A stretch of 64,000 nucleotides of DNA from Streptomyces justiciae. GTDB lineage: Bacteria; Actinomycetota; Actinomycetes; Streptomycetales; Streptomycetaceae. The DNA lies in NCBI RefSeq assembly GCF_015163075.1, contig NZ_JADDXU010000009.1, forward strand, positions 1-64,000. The letters run 5' to 3'. Under the pieces are notes generated by a model, which did no database searches, was not told where the DNA came from, and worked only from the letters and a program-made list of their open reading frames with translations. Below are positions 58,022-64,000 of the stretch, one piece after another. How positions within the stretch are numbered: the stretch's first letter is position 1; the number at the start of each line of letters is the position of its first letter. Made by a program: the position numbers and the translations under genes.

Positions 58022-59233
58022 ATGCAGGTGATCCAGTCGACCAAGCTCGCCAACGTCTGTTACGAGATCCGGGGCCCGGTTCTCGAGGAGGCCATGCGGC
58101 TTGAGGCGGCGGGTCACCGCATCCTCAAGCTGAACACCGGCAACCCGGCCGCCTTCGGGTTCGACTGCCCGCCGGAGATCCTCGAGGACATCCTGCGGAA
58201 CGTGTCGTCGGCCCATGGCTACGGCGACGCGAAGGGCCTGCTGGCCGCGCGCCGGGCCGTGGTGATGCACAACCAGACCCTCGGCATCGAGACCGACGTC
58301 GAGCACGTCTTCATCGGCAACGGCGTCTCCGAGCTGATCGTGATGGCGATGCAGGCGCTGCTGGATGACGGCGACGAGGTGCTCGTGCCGTCCCCGGACT
58401 ATCCCCTGTGGACCGCCGCCGTGTCCCTGTCCGGCGGTACGGCCGTGCACTACCGGTGCGACGAGCAGTCCGACTGGATGCCGGACCTCGCGGACGTGGA
58501 GCGGAAGGTCACCGACCGCACCAAGGCGATCGTCATCATCAACCCCAACAACCCGACCGGGGCGGTGTACGACGAGGCCATGATCCGCGGGCTGACGGAC
58601 ATCGCGCGCCGCCACAACCTGCTGGTCTGCTCCGACGAGATCTACGACAAGATCCTCTACGACGACGCGGTGCACATCCCGACCGCATCCGTCGCGCCCG
58701 ACCTGCTGACCCTCACCTTCAACGGCATGTCGAAGGCGTACCGGGTGGCCGGGTACCGGGTGGGCTGGATGTCCATCTCCGGCCCGCGCGCGCACGCCGA
58801 CTCCTACATCGAGGGCCTGACCATCCTCGCCAACATGCGGCTGTGCGCGAACATGCCGGGGCAGCACGGGGTCGTGGCCGCGCTCAGTGGGCGGCAGACC
58901 ATCGAGGATCTGGTGCTGCCCGGTGGGCGGCTGCGGGAGCAGCGGGACGTGGCGTACGAGCTGCTGACGCAGATCCCGGGGGTGAGCTGCGTGAAGCCCA
59001 AGGGGGCGCTGTATCTCTTCCCGCGCCTCGACCCCAACGTCTTCAAGATCAAGGACGACCGGCAGCTGGTCCTGGACCTGCTGCGGCGCGAGAAGATCAT
59101 GGTCGTGCAGGGGACCGGGTTCAACTGGAGCGAGCCCGATCACTTCCGGGTGGTGACACTGCCGACGGCGCGTGATCTGCGGGATGCGGTGACGCGGATC
59201 GGGAACTTCCTGGACGGTTACAGCCAGCCGTAG
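58022..59233 (+). CDS. PLP-dependent aminotransferase (AlaA-like, fold type I)
   Basis: The 403-residue enzyme has the aminotransferase I/II signatures: HRILKLNTGNPAAFGFDCPPEILEDILRN, GIETDVEHVFIGNGVSELIVMAMQALLDDGDEVLVPSPDYPLWTAAVSLSGG, IVIINPNNPTGAVYDEAM and the PLP-lysine region LTFNGMSKAYRVAGYRVGWM. It resembles E. coli AlaA, an alanine-forming transaminase with pyruvate as acceptor. No ribosome site precedes the ATG at 58022, so the mRNA may be leaderless. Confidence 0.9.
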   Translation: MQVIQSTKLANVCYEIRGPVLEEAMRLEAAGHRILKLNTGNPAAFGFDCPPEILEDILRNVSSAHGYGDAKGLLAARRAVVMHNQTLGIETDVEHVFIGNGVSELIVMAMQALLDDGDEVLVPSPDYPLWTAAVSLSGGTAVHYRCDEQSDWMPDLADVERKVTDRTKAIVIINPNNPTGAVYDEAMIRGLTDIARRHNLLVCSDEIYDKILYDDAVHIPTASVAPDLLTLTFNGMSKAYRVAGYRVGWMSISGPRAHADSYIEGLTILANMRLCANMPGQHGVVAALSGRQTIEDLVLPGGRLREQRDVAYELLTQIPGVSCVKPKGALYLFPRLDPNVFKIKDDRQLVLDLLRREKIMVVQGTGFNWSEPDHFRVVTLPTARDLRDAVTRIGNFLDGYSQP

Positions 59234-59311
59234 GTTCAGTTTCGCGATCGCAGCCAACTTTAGAATGAATCTAAGCTAGGATGGTTTCCTGACAGCACAG
59301 GAGGCCATCCC
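59234..59311 (+). promoter_or_regulatory. Promoter of the small gene at 59312, with inverted repeat
   Basis: An A+T-rich patch holds TTAGA (59260-59264) and TCTAA (59270-59274) as an inverted repeat, followed at once by a -10-like TAGGAT at 59277-59282. The arrangement looks like a promoter with an overlapping operator, but I cannot name the regulator. Confidence 0.45.
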
Positions 59312-59707
59312 ATGTACGAACCGATCCGCACCAAGTCGGTCCACAGCACGATGGCCGGCACCACCACCGACTTCCCGCACCGCAGCCGTGAGGAGGAGCT
59401 GGACATCCAGCTCGCCGGGCATCTGTCGGCGTTGCTCGCGGTGACGGACGAGCTGCGTTCGCTTGAGCCGTCCACGGACCTGGACACCGCCGCGGAGCGG
59501 CTCGCCGAGCAGGTGACGCGGTTGCGGGGCGGCGGTACGCCGGTCCGGGCGGTGGCCTCGGGCGCGGGGGACGTCGCAGCTCTGCATGAGCGGGCGCACG
59601 CCCTTGCGGGGCGGGCGCTGGTGGTTGCCGCATCGCGCGCCGACACAGCGGTGGCGATCCTCGCCGCCGAGCGTATGGACGCCCACGCATTGAGCAGCGT
59701 CGGCTGA
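59312..59707 (+). CDS. Unknown small helical protein
   Basis: The 131-residue protein is alpha-helical (EEELDIQLAGHLSALLAVTDELRSLEPSTDLDTAAERLAEQVTRLRGGG, HERAHALAGRALVVAASRADTAVAILAAERMDAHALS). No signal peptide, membrane segment or catalytic motif is visible. Such short conserved Streptomyces proteins are of unknown role, sometimes associated with stress. It has a ribosome site CAGGAGG and a terminator follows, so it is likely a single-gene transcript. Confidence 0.8.
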   Translation: MYEPIRTKSVHSTMAGTTTDFPHRSREEELDIQLAGHLSALLAVTDELRSLEPSTDLDTAAERLAEQVTRLRGGGTPVRAVASGAGDVAALHERAHALAGRALVVAASRADTAVAILAAERMDAHALSSVG

Positions 59708-59721
59708 CACCCAGAAACGGC

Positions 59722-59759
59722 CCCGGTCCGCGTGCACCCGCAGCGACGCGCGGACCGGG
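59722..59759 (+). terminator. Terminator hairpin after the small helical protein gene
   Basis: CCCGGTCCGCG (59722-59732) and CGCGGACCGGG (59749-59759) form a perfect 11-bp stem with a 16-base loop, beginning 14 bases past the stop codon. Confidence 0.75.
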
Positions 59760-59820
59760 AGCCACAGATTTGCTGCTCGCCGTAGGGGTTCATGCCGGTT
59801 CGCGGGTGCCGGTTCGTTGT

Positions 59821-59848
59821 GGCTTGTCGCGCAGTTCCCCGCGCCCCT
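59821..59848. repeat. Dispersed intergenic repeat, second copy
   Basis: The 28 bases GGCTTGTCGCGCAG to CGCGCCCCT are the inverse copy of 52327-52354 with one mismatch, located between genes as is usual for this element. Confidence 0.85.
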
Positions 59849-59937
59849 GAGCGGCGTTGCAGTACCGGAGACGGTAGGACACCGTCCGTTCATCCTGCGC
59901 GCCGGGGAATGTTTTGTTCCGCGAGCACTCTCCCCCT

Positions 59938-61011
59938 GTGAGACGAATCATCGGAATCGTCCTCGCGATCCTGCTGGTCGGTGGCGTGGTGGTGGCCGTC
60001 GTCGCAGGGCGCACTGATGGGGACGCGGGCACGGCAACGAAGACCGTGCAAGGTGTGATCGGGTCGGAGAAGGCGGAGTTCTTCGCCGATCCCGATGTGG
60101 TGAAGGCCCTCGCCGCCAAGGGCTACACCGTGAAGGCCGAGACCTCCGGGTCCTGGGCCATGGAGGGGCTGGACCTCAAGGGGTACGACTTCGCCCTTCC
60201 CTCCAGTCAGGCGCCGGCCGTCGAGCTCGCCGAGAAGTACAAGGTACGGGGGACCCTCCCCCGCCCCTTCTACTCGCCCCTCGTCGTCGTGGCGCACCGA
60301 AGCGCCGCCGAGGTGCTCGCGGGCAACGGGCTGGCCACGCTGGACGGGAAGAGCCGCGGCACCCTGGACATGGGCGCGTATCTCGACGCGGCCCGCGCCG
60401 GGCGGACCTGGCAGCAGCTCAAGGGGGCCGGGAAGTACGGGGAGTTGAGCGGCACGCTCTACATCTCCAGCACCGACCCGGAGTCCTCCAACTCCGGCGC
60501 CCTCTATCTCGCCGCCACCTCCTACGTCGCCAACGGCGGCAAGGTGGTCGCGAGCGACGCCGACGTCGCGCGCACCGCGCCGCTGCTGAAGAAGCTCGTC
60601 AGCGTCCAGGGCACCCAGCAGACCAGCACCGACGCCTCGTTCCGGGACTTCGTGAGCGGGGTCGGCAACCCGCTGGTCCTGGTGTACGAGTCGCAGGTCG
60701 CCTCGCTTCTGTCGGGCGGGCAGCAGCCCGGTGACCTGGTCGTCCTCTACCCGGACACCACGGTCAACAGCGACCACACCGTCGTACCGCTCACGGAAGA
60801 CGGGCGGGCGCTCGCCGAACTCCTGTCCAGCGACCCGGAGTTGCGCAAGCTGCTGGTCCGGCACGGGTTCCGGCCGCAGGGGGCGGCCACCGCGTTCGGC
60901 TCGGCCGACGCTCATCTCAAGCAGGAACTGACCGGCGTCCGCCAGGCTCCCGTGCCCACCTCCGCGGTGCTGCACGAGCTGGCCCGCCGCGCTACGGGGG
61001 ACGACAAGTGA
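59938..61011 (+). CDS. Substrate-binding (type 2 periplasmic fold) protein, TelA operon
   Basis: The 357-residue protein has an N-terminal anchor (IIGIVLAILLVGGVVVAVVAG, about 4-24) and an extracellular substrate-binding-type domain: TVQGVIGSEKAEFFADPDVVKALAAKGYTVKAETSGSWAM, YDFALPSSQAPAVELAEKY, ISSTDPESSNSGALYLA, VYESQVASLL. It resembles the phosphate/molybdate-type binding proteins of the ABC family but no permease gene follows. The GTG at 59938 has no Shine-Dalgarno site and may be leaderless; ATG 59914 is an alternative. It overlaps the TelA gene by four bases. Confidence 0.82.
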   Translation: MRRIIGIVLAILLVGGVVVAVVAGRTDGDAGTATKTVQGVIGSEKAEFFADPDVVKALAAKGYTVKAETSGSWAMEGLDLKGYDFALPSSQAPAVELAEKYKVRGTLPRPFYSPLVVVAHRSAAEVLAGNGLATLDGKSRGTLDMGAYLDAARAGRTWQQLKGAGKYGELSGTLYISSTDPESSNSGALYLAATSYVANGGKVVASDADVARTAPLLKKLVSVQGTQQTSTDASFRDFVSGVGNPLVLVYESQVASLLSGGQQPGDLVVLYPDTTVNSDHTVVPLTEDGRALAELLSSDPELRKLLVRHGFRPQGAATAFGSADAHLKQELTGVRQAPVPTSAVLHELARRATGDDK

Positions 61012-62177
61012 CCGACATCGACAACGACTTCGTGCTGACGCCGCCCGACGCCGTCGCCGCCGTGCCGCGGGAGCGGGCCGGCGGGCTGGTGCCCGTCGAG
61101 GACTCCGTCCGTACGGGGATGGCACAGAAGGCCGCCGACTATGTGGCCGGGCTCGCGGCGCTCGACGCCCGCTCCCCCGAGTTCGCGGGGAAGGTCGGCG
61201 AGATCACCGGACTGGGCGCCGGGGACATGCGCAACGCCGCCGCGCAGTCCAACCGGATGCTGGAACGGACCGTGCGCAGCCTGCCCGACAAGGGCGGGGA
61301 CGCACAGGCCCAGGTCGCCGGTTCGCTCGTCGAACTGCGGCGGGTGGTCGAGGACCTGGACCCGCGTGACCTGGCTGTCGCCAAGGGGCGGAAGTTCCTC
61401 TCCCGGCTGCCGGGTGGCAACAAGGTGCGGGACTACGTGGCCAAGTACGCATCGGCGCAAGGGACGTTGAACCGGATCGTGGGTGCGCTGCGCGGCGGGC
61501 AGGACGAACTGCGGCGGGACAACGCGGCGTTGCAGACCGAGAGGGTGCGGCTGTGGGAGACCATGGGCAAGCTCCAGGAGTACGTCGTGCTGACCGAGGC
61601 CCTGGACACGGCCGTCGAGCAGCACATCGACGGGGTCGCCGACCCGCAGCAGGCTGACAGCCTGCGGGCCGACGTGCTCTTCCCGGTCCGGCAGAAGCAC
61701 CAGGACCTGCTGACCCAGCTGGCGGTGTGCGCGCAGGGCTACCTCGCGATGGACGTCGTACGCCGCAACAACGAGGAGCTGATCAAGGGCGTCGACCGGG
61801 CCGCGACCACGACCGTGTCGGCGCTGCGGATCTCCGTGATGCTGGCCTCCGCGCTCGACAACCAGAAGAAGGTCATCGAGCAGGTCAACGCGTTGCGCGG
61901 GACGACCGAGGACCTCATCCGGGGCAACGCCGAGATGCTCGCCACGCAGAGCGGGGAGATCCAGCGGATCGCCGCCGACCCGGCCGTGGGCGCGGAGACC
62001 CTGCGGTCGGCGTTCCAGCAGATCTATCGCACCCTCGACGCCATCGACACCTACAAGGTGCAGGCGACCGAGGTGATGGCGTCGACGGTTGAGTCCCTGA
62101 CGTCCGAACTCCAGCACGCCACGGCGTACTTGGAGCGCAGCCGGTCCCAGGGTGCGCTGGAAGGGGGCCTCGGATGA
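61008..62177 (+). CDS. Toxic anion resistance (TelA) family protein
   Basis: The 389-residue helical protein fits the TelA/KlaA family (PF05816): VGEITGLGAGDMRNAAAQSNRMLERTVRSLPDKGGDAQAQVAGSLVELRRVVEDLDP, then RRDNAALQTERVRLWETMGKLQEYVVLTEALD and VMLASALDNQKKVIEQVNALRGTTEDLIRGNAEML, the conserved C-terminal helices. TelA proteins are linked to tellurite and phage or stress resistance and are often seen next to binding-protein or VWA-domain proteins. It overlaps both neighbours by four bases. Confidence 0.9.
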   Translation: MTDIDNDFVLTPPDAVAAVPRERAGGLVPVEDSVRTGMAQKAADYVAGLAALDARSPEFAGKVGEITGLGAGDMRNAAAQSNRMLERTVRSLPDKGGDAQAQVAGSLVELRRVVEDLDPRDLAVAKGRKFLSRLPGGNKVRDYVAKYASAQGTLNRIVGALRGGQDELRRDNAALQTERVRLWETMGKLQEYVVLTEALDTAVEQHIDGVADPQQADSLRADVLFPVRQKHQDLLTQLAVCAQGYLAMDVVRRNNEELIKGVDRAATTTVSALRISVMLASALDNQKKVIEQVNALRGTTEDLIRGNAEMLATQSGEIQRIAADPAVGAETLRSAFQQIYRTLDAIDTYKVQATEVMASTVESLTSELQHATAYLERSRSQGALEGGLG

Positions 62178-63700
62178 GACGAGCACTGATGTGCGCCCTC
62201 ACCGCCGTCGCCCTGCTCGCCGGCTGCACCGCCGGTGAGGAGAAGGGCGGAGGGTCGGACCCCGACGCGCTGCACATCCTCGCCTCCAGCGAACTGAGCG
62301 ACATGGAGCCGATCCTGGAGCGGGTCGGCGCGGACCTCGGCGTCCCCGTGGAGCTGTCCTACGCGGGCACCCTGGACGCCGTCGACCGGCTCGCGAAGGG
62401 CAAGGCGGACGGGCGGTTCGACGCGGTGTGGCTGTCCTCCAACGACTATCTGCGGCTGCGCCCCGAGGCGGCCCGGAAGATCGTGTCCGAGACCACCGTC
62501 ATGGCCAGCCCGGTCGCCCTCGGCGTCAAGCCCGCCACCCTGCGCGACCTGGGCTGGAAGCCCGAGGACGTGACCTGGGCGCAGGTCGAGAAGGCCGTCG
62601 CGGACGGCAGGCTGACCTACGGCATGACGGACCCGTCCCGCTCCAACTCCGGCTTCTCGACGCTGATCTCGGTCGCCTCGGCCCTCTCCGGCGCCCAGTC
62701 CGCGCTCACCGACGCGGACATCGCCGAGGCCGGCCCGCGGCTGAAGGAGTTCTTCCGGGGCCAGAAGCTGACCTCCGGGTCGTCGGGCTGGCTGGCGACG
62801 GCCTACAAGCGGCGCGGCAACGTCGACGCGCTCCTCAACTACGAATCCGTCCTCAAGGGCATCCCGGGCCTGACCGTGATCCGCCCCCGCGACGGCGTCG
62901 TCACCGCCGACTACCCGCTCTCCACGCTCGCCTCGGCCGACGCCACGGACCGTGACACCGTGCGGCGCCTGGGCGAGGCCCTGCGCAGCCCGGAGGTCCA
63001 GCGCGAGATCACCGAGCGCACCCACCGCCGCCCGGTCGTCGCCGGGGTGGCGCCCGCGGCCGGGCTCGACACCACCCGGCGGCGCGAACTGCCCTTCCCC
63101 GGCAGCCGTTCGGTGGCCGACGGGCTGCTCGACTCGTACGAGAACGAACTGCGCCGCCCCTCGCGGACCGTGTACGTCCTGGACACCTCGGGCTCCATGG
63201 AGGGCGAGCGCCTGGACGGCCTGAAGGCGGCGCTCACCGACCTCACCGGGGACTTCCGGGAACGCGAGGAGGTGACGCTGATGCCGTTCGGGTCGGACGT
63301 GAAGAGCGTACGGACCCATGTGGTGGACCCCGCCGACCCGAAGTCCGGGCTCGACGCGATCAAGAAGGACACCGCGGGTCTCGAAGCCGACGGGGACACC
63401 GCCATCTACACCTCGCTGGAGAAGGCGTACGACCGGCTGGGCGCCGACGAGGACACGTTCACGTCGATCGTGCTGATGACGGACGGCGAGAACACGGCCG
63501 GGGCGGACGCCGGCGAGTTCGACGACTTCTACGAGCGACTCGACGGCACCGCACGGCAGATCCCCGTCTTCCCCATCCTCTTCGGCGACTCCGACCGGTC
63601 CGAGCTGGAGCACATCGCCGACCTGACCGGCGGCCGCCTCTTCGACGCCCAACAGGGCTCGCTGGACGGCGCCTTCGAGGAGATCCGTGGCTATCAGTAG
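62174..63700 (+). CDS. Lipoprotein joining a substrate-binding domain to a VWA domain
   Basis: The 508-residue protein has a lipoprotein signal with lipobox LLAGC (Cys18), a binding-protein domain (about 27-320: ALHILASSELSDMEPILERVGADLGVPVELSY, DAVWLSSNDYLRL, YGMTDPSRSNSGFSTLISVASAL) and a C-terminal von Willebrand A domain (335-505) with the metal site Asp337-Thr-Ser-Gly-Ser in YVLDTSGSMEG, TAIYTSLEKAY and the ITDxxxx equivalent LMTDGENTA. It would sit on the outer face of the membrane and bind a partner by the VWA domain. The ATG overlaps the TelA stop codon by four bases. Confidence 0.9.
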   Translation: MRRALMCALTAVALLAGCTAGEEKGGGSDPDALHILASSELSDMEPILERVGADLGVPVELSYAGTLDAVDRLAKGKADGRFDAVWLSSNDYLRLRPEAARKIVSETTVMASPVALGVKPATLRDLGWKPEDVTWAQVEKAVADGRLTYGMTDPSRSNSGFSTLISVASALSGAQSALTDADIAEAGPRLKEFFRGQKLTSGSSGWLATAYKRRGNVDALLNYESVLKGIPGLTVIRPRDGVVTADYPLSTLASADATDRDTVRRLGEALRSPEVQREITERTHRRPVVAGVAPAAGLDTTRRRELPFPGSRSVADGLLDSYENELRRPSRTVYVLDTSGSMEGERLDGLKAALTDLTGDFREREEVTLMPFGSDVKSVRTHVVDPADPKSGLDAIKKDTAGLEADGDTAIYTSLEKAYDRLGADEDTFTSIVLMTDGENTAGADAGEFDDFYERLDGTARQIPVFPILFGDSDRSELEHIADLTGGRLFDAQQGSLDGAFEEIRGYQ

Positions 63701-64000
63701 GTATCTGGAGTCCCGCAAGAACATCGCGGGCAGCGCGTGCGGGCTGGTGGGAGTGGCGCTCACGCTGGCCGGGGTGGCGGGACCGTACTGGCCGGTCGTC
63801 GTCGCGGGGCTGTACGGCGCGGGCGCCCTCGTCGCCCCGCCGGAGCGGCCCGCGCTGCCGGAGTTCCCGGACGCCTCGGCCCAACTGGACGCGCTGCGCG
63901 GTGACTTCGAGAAGCTGTGCGGCTATCTGGCGGAGGTCGAGCTGCCCCCGGCCGCCGCCGGGCGCCTCACCGAACTGACCGAGCTGCTCACCGCGTTGCT
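63687..64000 (+). CDS. Membrane protein cut by the right edge, TelA operon
   Basis: A GTG at 63687 follows GAGGAGATCC and overlaps the stop of the VWA gene; the frame stays open to the edge (104 residues seen). The product starts VAISRYLESRKNIAGSACGL and has two hydrophobic segments (about 14-50: GSACGLVGVALTLAGVAGPYWPVVVAGLYGAGALV), then PPERPALPEFPDASAQLDALRGDFEKLCG. It looks like a double-pass membrane protein. The gene continues past 64000, so the family cannot be named. Confidence 0.8.
   Translation, partial: MAISRYLESRKNIAGSACGLVGVALTLAGVAGPYWPVVVAGLYGAGALVAPPERPALPEFPDASAQLDALRGDFEKLCGYLAEVELPPAAAGRLTELTELLTAL

Noticed and set aside
59260-59274. Fur-type box upstream of the small gene at 59312
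   Set aside because: TTAGA/TCTAA gives only five-base arms and the 7-1-7 Fur pattern has two mismatches, so a metal-regulator call is not justified.

Overview
The window is about 71-74% G+C, has strong G/C third-codon bias, and its genes use GTG starts, 4-base ATGA/GTGA overlaps and many leaderless or weakly led starts. Gene content (WhiB-less but with SigE-family sigma factor, twin HATPase-type anti-sigma-like protein, GH18 chitinase with a DasR-type operator, rgt/helR rifamycin resistance, Tad pili, many secreted and lipoproteins) points to a Streptomyces chromosome, probably the arm side of the core. No rRNA, tRNA, CRISPR array, insertion sequence or integrase was found. All assignments come from reading the sequence and from memory of protein families; no database was searched.

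Layout. 1-3579: a PhoH-like PIN/ATPase gene and a second-type cis-prenyltransferase, both on the minus strand, with terminators and long non-coding stretches. 3580-7643: a winged-helix AlkZ-like protein, a methyltransferase (ends marked by an exact 52-bp tandem duplication), a DinB-fold protein, a GNAT acetyltransferase and an F420/LLM oxidoreductase. 7654-12551: a type VII secretion style group (WXG100-like small protein, helical exported protein with membrane segments, two orphan partners) followed by a coupled exported protein and lipoprotein pair. 12887-16735: short genes including a DUF192 protein, DUF4232 lipoprotein, NTF2-like protein and unknowns. 16748-30134: one long co-directional minus-strand run. 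It is a Tad/Flp pilus locus (cpaB, tadZ, two tadE, tadA, tadB, tadC, flp, tadG) with an embedded sensor kinase/LuxR regulator pair, then a lipoprotein, an OmpA-like protein, a PrsW-type protease and a multi-pass membrane protein carrying a C-terminal toxin-like tip.

30456-36098: a chitinase with paired DasR-type repeats over its promoter, then rgt and helR, a rifamycin glycosyltransferase and an RNA polymerase-clearing helicase, transcribed together downstream of a 23-bp palindrome matching the rifamycin-associated element. 36099-43414: a DUF1963-like protein, a SigE-family sigma factor with a membrane partner, an Nramp-related transporter lacking the usual metal ligands, an ATPase-fold regulatory protein, and a secreted zinc carboxypeptidase. 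43542-44465: a PfkB sugar kinase behind a MalR-like palindrome.

44654-49009 is the most intriguing block: a caspase-like protease gene faces, with overlapping 3' ends, a three-gene operon of a macro-domain protein, an MbcA/Xre-like protein and a RES-domain NAD+-degrading enzyme. RES enzymes of the MbcT type make ADP-ribose-1''-phosphate, a known macro-domain substrate, so the genes may form one conflict or cell-death system. 49157-56092 is a D-amino-acid/sugar-acid catabolic group (GntP permease, RidA, IclR, KdgK-like kinase, D-amino acid deaminase-like PLP enzyme, N-acyl-D-amino-acid deacylase) arranged around a divergent promoter; its kinase carries an in-frame insert made of a dispersed genomic repeat. 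56096-59707 holds a secreted serine protease, a membrane protein, an aminotransferase and a small unknown. 59938-64000 is an operon of a substrate-binding protein, a TelA-family protein, a lipoprotein joining a binding-protein fold to a VWA domain, and a membrane protein cut by the right edge.
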